In this document: piece by piece, positions 6,748 to 10,387 of the stretch
How the letters are laid out: each line of letters starts with the position of its first letter
Numbering within the stretch: the stretch's first letter is position 1
Origin: an uncultured Enterococcus sp.
GTDB taxonomy: Bacteria > Bacillota > Bacilli > Lactobacillales > Enterococcaceae
DNA length: 10,387 nucleotides
Assembly (NCBI GenBank): GCA_946409145.1
Contig: CAMJVA010000040.1
Span: 1 to 10,387, forward strand
Direction of reading: 5' to 3'
Notes under the pieces: model-generated
What the model saw: the letters and a program-made list of their open reading frames with translations, nothing else
Told to the model about the DNA's origin: nothing
Database searches by the model: none
Program-made: the position numbers and the translations under genes

Positions 6748-6776
6748 TAAAGCAGAACATAAAAGGAGGAGAGTCC

Positions 6777-7625
6777 ATGAGTTTACAAGAAACATATACC
6801 TTAGTTAATGGTGTTAAAATTCCTAAAGTAGGATTTGGCACTTGGCAAACCCCAGATGGTGATGTGGCCGAAACAGCAGTGTTACAAGCTCTTGAAGCAG
6901 GCTATCGTCACATTGACACAGCCCAAGGATATCACAATGAAGAAAGTGTGGGTCGCGGGATTAAAAAATCGGGGATTCCTCGTGAAGAAATTTTTATTAC
7001 CACGAAACTTTGGAATGGCTATCACACTTATGAAGCTTGTAAAAAAACTTTTTATGAATCTTTGGAAAAATTACAAACTGATTATGTGGATTTATTTTTA
7101 ATTCACTGGCCTAATCCAATTGCTTTTAGAGATCATTGGGAAGAGGCTAATGCTGAAACTTGGCGAGCTATGGAAGAATTATATGAAGAAGGTAAAATTA
7201 AAGCCATTGGGGTTTCTAATTTTATGGTGCGTCATTTAATTGCTTTAGAAAAAACCGCAAAAATTGCTCCTATGGTAAACCAAATTAAATTAACTATTGG
7301 GCAAACCCAAGATGAGTTAGTGGCTTATTGTCAACAAGAACAAATTCTTCTAGAAGCTTATTCACCTCTTGGAACGGGAAAAATTTTTGAAGTGCCAGAA
7401 ATGAAAGATATGGCAGAAAAATATCATAAATCCATTGCTCAAGTGGCCTTACGTTGGTCTTTACAACATGACTTTTTACCTTTACCAAAATCTGTGACGA
7501 AAGAAAGAATTATTGAAAATACTGACATTTTTGACTTTGAAATTGACGAAAAAGATATGATTTTCTTAGATAGTCTAAAAGATGTGGCTGGAGTGCAATC
7601 TAATCCAGATGAAACTGACTTTTAA
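6777..7625 (+). CDS. Aldo/keto reductase (NADPH-dependent)
   Basis: From the ATG at 6777 the protein has 282 residues, normal for bacterial AKR5-like enzymes. The N-terminus (V-G-F-G-T-W) and the catalytic tetrad D47, Y52, K77 and H110 (in H-I-D-T-A-Q-G-Y, T-T-K-L-W and L-I-H-W-P) are intact. So are the cofactor-side motifs G-V-S-N-F (145-149), Y-S-P-L-G (195-199) and L-P-K-S (236-239). It should reduce aldehydes or ketones to alcohols with NADPH in the cytoplasm; relatives act on methylglyoxal, diketogulonate or glyoxal. After V-N-Q-I (167-170) the usual E-L-H-P stretch reads K-L-T-I, a change near the substrate side. AGGAGG (6764-6769) with a 7-base spacer supports this start over an in-frame TTG at 6738. 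The gene stands alone between two terminators. Confidence 0.93.
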   Translation: MSLQETYTLVNGVKIPKVGFGTWQTPDGDVAETAVLQALEAGYRHIDTAQGYHNEESVGRGIKKSGIPREEIFITTKLWNGYHTYEACKKTFYESLEKLQTDYVDLFLIHWPNPIAFRDHWEEANAETWRAMEELYEEGKIKAIGVSNFMVRHLIALEKTAKIAPMVNQIKLTIGQTQDELVAYCQQEQILLEAYSPLGTGKIFEVPEMKDMAEKYHKSIAQVALRWSLQHDFLPLPKSVTKERIIENTDIFDFEIDEKDMIFLDSLKDVAGVQSNPDETDF

Positions 7626-7632
7626 AAAAATG

Positions 7633-7672
7633 AAAAAGACGTAGGACTTTATAATCGTCCCGCGTCTTTTTT
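7633..7672. terminator. Bidirectional terminator between converging genes
   Basis: A 15-bp stem with one U-G pair and one mismatch joins 7633-7647 to 7657-7671, with a 9-base loop. A-rich sequence to the left and T-rich sequence to the right provide U-runs for both strands. It ends both the aldo/keto reductase (plus) and the guanylate-kinase-like gene (minus), whose stop codon at 7673-7671 overlaps the base of the stem. Confidence 0.85.
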
Positions 7673-8237
7673 ATAAATAAAGAGCTAGTTTTTCTTTTAA
7701 TTGGTAAATCGTTCTTTTAGGATCTCCACAATTATCTTGCACAATTAAATGGGGGAAATCTTTTTTCAATTGATCTAGTTGTTTTAATTCTTTTTTGAAA
7801 ATACTTAAACGAATATTTTCCTCAGCTTCTGACAAATGCCGTCTCTTTAAGCGTTTTAAAAGAGTTGCTTCGTTGATTTTTAAATATACTGGAACTAAAG
7901 GATATAATTTTTTTTCTAAATGATAAAATCCTGGCACCGTCACAATAGCAAAAGCCGGTTTATTTTGTGTTTTATTAAACACTTCTTTTTTTTGTGTGCC
8001 GTAATAAAAACCAGCATATTCATCTGTTTCTAAAAAAGCATCGTTGCTTTTTAAATTGAGAAACTCTTCTTTTGAAAGAAAGTAATAATCTTTCCCATGT
8101 CGTTCTCTAGGACGCTTTTGCCGCGTAGTTGTGGTGATGATTTTTTGATTTTTTTGAAATATTTTTTCTGAAATGAAGGTCTTTCCTGATGTGGAAGGGC
8201 CCATAAAACAAATAATAGGATGCAACAAAGGCTCCAT
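7671..8237 (-). CDS. Guanylate-kinase-like P-loop protein, divergent paralogue
   Basis: The 188-residue protein follows the guanylate kinase layout. It has a P-loop G13-P-S-T-S-G-K-T20, a GMP-binding segment T35-T-T-T-R39-x-x-R42-P followed by H-G-K-D-Y-Y-F, then F-L-E70-T-D-E-Y-A-G-x-Y-Y-G-T, and a lid helix with R132 and R143. True Gmk makes GDP from GMP and ATP in the cytoplasm. Differences from the housekeeping enzyme (about 205 residues) are visible. The P-loop lacks the usual second Ser, the first GMP-binding Ser is Thr, and the conserved I-D-x-Q-G strand reads V-T100-V-P-G, so the Asp that supports the active site is gone. Activity may be reduced or altered, and the usual gmk probably lies elsewhere. 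The start has AAGGTGGG (8250-8243). It converges with the reductase and diverges from the peptidase-like gene. Confidence 0.82.
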   Translation of the reverse strand: MEPLLHPIICFMGPSTSGKTFISEKIFQKNQKIITTTTRQKRPRERHGKDYYFLSKEEFLNLKSNDAFLETDEYAGFYYGTQKKEVFNKTQNKPAFAIVTVPGFYHLEKKLYPLVPVYLKINEATLLKRLKRRHLSEAEENIRLSIFKKELKQLDQLKKDFPHLIVQDNCGDPKRTIYQLKEKLALYL

Positions 8238-8267
8238 GATTTCCCACCTTTTTTCTTTCTTCCCTTG

Positions 8268-8276
8268 ATTTTAACA
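8268..8276 (-). promoter_or_regulatory. Extended -10 promoter element for the guanylate-kinase-like gene
   Basis: On the minus strand TGTTAAAAT holds TAAAAT (8273-8268) with a TG extension. The -35 position 17 bases upstream (TTATTC) is poor. The leader would be about 24 bases. The element lies within the 59-bp divergent gap shared with the peptidase-like gene. Confidence 0.4.
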
Positions 8277-8296
8277 CAAGACGTCCTTAAGAATAA

Positions 8297-9289
8297 ATGC
8301 TATTGATTTATTTTACAAGGAAAATATTTTCCGCTAAACTAAAGGCTAAGGAAGTGAGTGTTACGGAAGCTATTTTAGAGATTAATTTGCCTATTGATTT
8401 ATGTTATCATCTTCTTCCTCAACTAGGAGACGTGAGAGAAATTTTTCCTATTAACCAAGGGCAACTCACCTATGTTGCTTTTTCCAAAGGGTATAGTATT
8501 TTTTTTAAAAATCGTCTTTTGGAAGTAGGGGAAGATCATTTATTTTCCTCAGAAGATGACAATTATTATCTTGGTCCCAATGAATATTTTAAAAAAGTCG
8601 CTGATCATTTTATTCACTTAAAATCAGGAGAAGTTGTGAAAAAAGTTGCTGTTTCCTTGAATCAACTTTATTTAAAAGAACAAGGAGCAGGATTTTTAGA
8701 GTTAGGGAAAAATTTAGTGAAGAAAAAAGCCCCTGTTCCCAAAGAACCTATGGAATTTATTGGGATTTCTGAGAAAGAATTTCTACCCTATAAAAACATT
8801 ACGACCCCTAGTGGAAAATTATGCGGAAGTTATGCGTCAGTGGTTTTATTTTCTTATTTACAAGATCATCTGATGCTTACATTGCCCACTACGCTTCGGA
8901 AAATCGGTCAAAAAAAGACGGATTTATTAGCAGAAAAATTAATTTATTTTATTCAAAAACATGGTCTACCCACAGTTCCTTTTCAAGTAGCCCTTGGCTG
9001 GAAAAGATTTTTTCATTATTATCATATAAAACAAGGAGTCTTTTTCCAAAACTTTGGAGCGAGAAAAACCAGTGAAAAACTCCTTCAAGAAAAAAATCCT
9101 TTTTTACTAGGAGTATTACGTATTTTCCGCTCAGAATATGGAAATCACTGGGTAGTATGTTATGCTTATGGCACTTATGAAGGGCAAACTTTTTACAAAA
9201 TTCATGATAATTGGGGCAATTATGAAAAAATTATTGCTGCTACTTTAGGAAATGGCATTGTAGCCATAAAAAACAATGTAAAAGTATAA
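8297..9289 (+). CDS. Putative papain-like cysteine peptidase of unrecognised family
   Basis: I do not recognise this 330-residue protein as a named family. Its C-terminal half has the order of residues expected of a papain-fold (C39/C1-like) peptidase. There is a candidate nucleophile C176 in G-K-L-C-G-S-Y-A at the start of a hydrophobic helix, H284 in G-N-H-W-V-V-x-Y-A-Y-G, and D304-N305-W-G-N, which recalls the N-S-W-G segment holding the third catalytic residue in papain. The first 150 residues resemble nothing I can name, and there is no clear signal peptide or transmembrane helix, so it looks intracellular. The start is uncertain. The ATG at 8297 has no ribosome binding site, while an in-frame GTG at 8354 has AAAGG (8341-8345) eight bases upstream and would give 311 residues. 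No terminator separates it from prs2, 49 bases downstream, so cotranscription is plausible. Confidence 0.7.
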   Translation: MLLIYFTRKIFSAKLKAKEVSVTEAILEINLPIDLCYHLLPQLGDVREIFPINQGQLTYVAFSKGYSIFFKNRLLEVGEDHLFSSEDDNYYLGPNEYFKKVADHFIHLKSGEVVKKVAVSLNQLYLKEQGAGFLELGKNLVKKKAPVPKEPMEFIGISEKEFLPYKNITTPSGKLCGSYASVVLFSYLQDHLMLTLPTTLRKIGQKKTDLLAEKLIYFIQKHGLPTVPFQVALGWKRFFHYYHIKQGVFFQNFGARKTSEKLLQEKNPFLLGVLRIFRSEYGNHWVVCYAYGTYEGQTFYKIHDNWGNYEKIIAATLGNGIVAIKNNVKV

Positions 9290-9338
9290 GAATTTATGGT
9301 ATGTTACTCATAGAGTTTAGTTAAAAGTGGAGGGAATT

Positions 9339-10298
9339 ATGACAAATCAAGAACCTATGAAAATTTTTAGCTTACAAGCTAACCGGCCCTTGGCAGAAAA
9401 AATTGCCGAACACATTGGGCAACCTTTAGGAAAATGCACCGTTAATCAATTTAGCGATGGAGAAATTCAAATTAACATTGAAGAAACGGTGAGAGGCTTT
9501 AATGTATTTGTCGTTCAAGCCACTAATGATTCAGTGAATGATAATTGGTTGGAACTTTTAATTATGATTGATGCCTTAAAAAGAGCCAGTGCCAAATCTA
9601 TTTGTGTGGTCATTCCTTATTATGGTTATGCTAGACAAGATCGAACAGCTAAACCAAGAGAACCGATTACGGCTAAACTTGTGGCCAATTTGTTACAAGT
9701 AGCTGGAGCTGATCGAGTGTTGACTTTAGATCTTCACGCAGTGCAAGTTCAAGGATTTTTTGATATTCCAGTGGACAACTTGTTTACAGTGCCACTTTTT
9801 TCCAATTATTATTTAGAAAAAAATCTCGACTTAGATAATTTAGTCGTTGTGGCTCCTAAAAATTCTGGTATTAAAAGAGCGCGCTCTTTAGCCACTGATC
9901 TTGATGTGCCTATTGCCATTATTGATTATTTCTTAGAAGATGATGGAACGTCTACAGGGTACATTATTGGGGATGTAAAAAATAAAATTTGTATTATGAT
10001 TGATGATATTTGTAATACAGGTGTGACTTTTTCTAAAGGGGCAGAAATTTTAGCTGAAGGGGGAGCCAAAGAAATTTACGCTTGTGCTTCTCACGGTATT
10101 TTCTCTGGGAATGCTAAAGAAATTTTAGCCAAAGCACCTTTTAAAGAATTGTGTGTCACTGACTCTGTTTTAATTGAACCTGGAGTATTAAAAGACAAAT
10201 TAGTGCAAGTTTCTGCAGCACCATTAATGGCAGAAGCTATTCACCGGATTGAAACCAATACTCCAATGTCTCCATTATTTAAATTACACAAAAAATAA
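9339..10298 (+). CDS. prs2: Ribose-phosphate pyrophosphokinase paralogue, Prs2 type
   Basis: From the ATG at 9339 the protein has 319 residues, typical of PRPP synthetases, which make 5-phosphoribosyl-1-diphosphate from ribose 5-phosphate and ATP for purine, pyrimidine, histidine and NAD synthesis. Conserved parts are F-S-D-G-E (38-42), Y-G-Y-A-R-Q-D-R (95-102), D-L-H133-A-V-Q followed by G-F-F-D-I-P-V-D, and the PRPP loop D222-D-I-C-N-T-G-V-T230. Two places depart from the classical enzyme. The catalytic-loop K-R-R after A-I-I-D is replaced by Y-F-L-E, and the PRPP loop has N226 where Asp is usual. From memory of the family, these changes together with D-L-H-A-V-Q and P-K-N-S-G mark the Lactobacillales/Listeria Prs2 paralogue, so prs1 is expected elsewhere. 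GTGGAGGG (9327-9334) is the ribosome binding site, which excludes the in-frame GTG at 9327 as start. Confidence 0.92.
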   Translation: MTNQEPMKIFSLQANRPLAEKIAEHIGQPLGKCTVNQFSDGEIQINIEETVRGFNVFVVQATNDSVNDNWLELLIMIDALKRASAKSICVVIPYYGYARQDRTAKPREPITAKLVANLLQVAGADRVLTLDLHAVQVQGFFDIPVDNLFTVPLFSNYYLEKNLDLDNLVVVAPKNSGIKRARSLATDLDVPIAIIDYFLEDDGTSTGYIIGDVKNKICIMIDDICNTGVTFSKGAEILAEGGAKEIYACASHGIFSGNAKEILAKAPFKELCVTDSVLIEPGVLKDKLVQVSAAPLMAEAIHRIETNTPMSPLFKLHKK

Positions 10299-10332
10299 AA
10301 AAATCTAGGGCGAAATTTGCCCTAGATTTTTT
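10298..10332. terminator. Strong intrinsic terminator after prs2, probably bidirectional
   Basis: A perfect 14-bp stem joins 10298-10311 to 10319-10332, with a 7-base loop and a G/C-rich top (CTAGGGC). The A-run on the left and T-run on the right would serve transcription from either side. It begins on the last base of the prs2 stop codon. Confidence 0.9.
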
Positions 10333-10335
10333 ATT

Positions 10336-10387
10336 TTACTTAAGAAGGTGAAGAAAATTTTTCGGTTTTTCTTTATTAAACCTAGGT
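10336..10387 (-). CDS. Possible C-terminal tail of a convergent gene (partial)
   Basis: On the minus strand an open frame runs from the window edge to a TAA at 10338-10336 and would encode a tail ending N-F-L-H-L-L-K. Its position next to a terminator with U-runs on both strands is what a convergent gene would show. With only 16 codons, coding cannot be judged. A plus-strand GTG at 10347 (V-K-K-I-F-R...) is an alternative, but I see no promoter between it and the terminator. Confidence 0.25.
   Translation of the reverse strand, partial: PRFNKEKPKNFLHLLK

Noticed and set aside
6835..7101. 88-codon plus-strand frame inside the aldo/keto reductase
   Set aside because: It overlaps the reductase in another frame, where the catalytic tetrad confirms the coding frame.
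7294..7488. 64-codon minus-strand frame inside the aldo/keto reductase
   Set aside because: Antisense shadow with no ribosome binding site or recognisable motif.
8821..9075. 84-codon plus-strand frame inside the peptidase-like gene
   Set aside because: It lies fully within the longer frame that carries the Cys/His/Asn motifs, and its composition (Ser, Lys and Phe runs) looks like a shifted reading.

Overview
The window is about 10.4 kb of AT-rich, gene-dense DNA. It reads as the chromosome of a low-GC Gram-positive bacterium, most likely of the order Lactobacillales and plausibly the Enterococcaceae. The reasons are strong AGGAGG-type ribosome binding sites, the division regulator EzrA, a FatA-type acyl-ACP thioesterase, and a second PRPP synthetase of the Prs2 type. 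No mobile element, integrase, CRISPR array, tRNA or rRNA was seen, and the species cannot be fixed from this sequence.

Layout. (1) 21-580, minus strand: a small XRE-family DNA-binding protein whose stop codon overlaps the start of a three-helix membrane protein. Their promoter is a TTGACA-17-TACAAT element covered by three copies of an 11-bp repeat, probably operators. (2) 788-4002, plus strand: a tight four-gene run of tyrosine-phosphatase-like protein, acyl-ACP thioesterase, DUF72 protein and Cof-type HAD phosphatase, with gaps of 10-11 bp. (3) 4149-5870: ezrA, with an extended -10 promoter upstream and a strong hairpin terminator downstream. (4) 6009-6659: an aquaporin-family channel, then 6777-7625: an aldo/keto reductase, each a single-gene unit with its own terminator. 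(5) 7671-8237, minus strand: a divergent guanylate-kinase-like protein convergent with the reductase across a shared bidirectional terminator. (6) 8297-10298, plus strand: a papain-like cysteine peptidase candidate of unrecognised family, followed after 49 bp by prs2, which ends in a strong hairpin. The last 50 bases may hold the tail of a convergent gene.

How the parts relate. Most genes are ordinary housekeeping or accessory metabolism. Two neighbouring genes (guanylate-kinase-like and prs2) are paralogues of purine-nucleotide enzymes in which expected catalytic residues are changed, and an undescribed peptidase-like protein lies between them. The most self-contained possible small system is the autoregulated XRE/membrane-protein pair at the left edge. 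Nothing proves a new system; the best candidates are those two areas.
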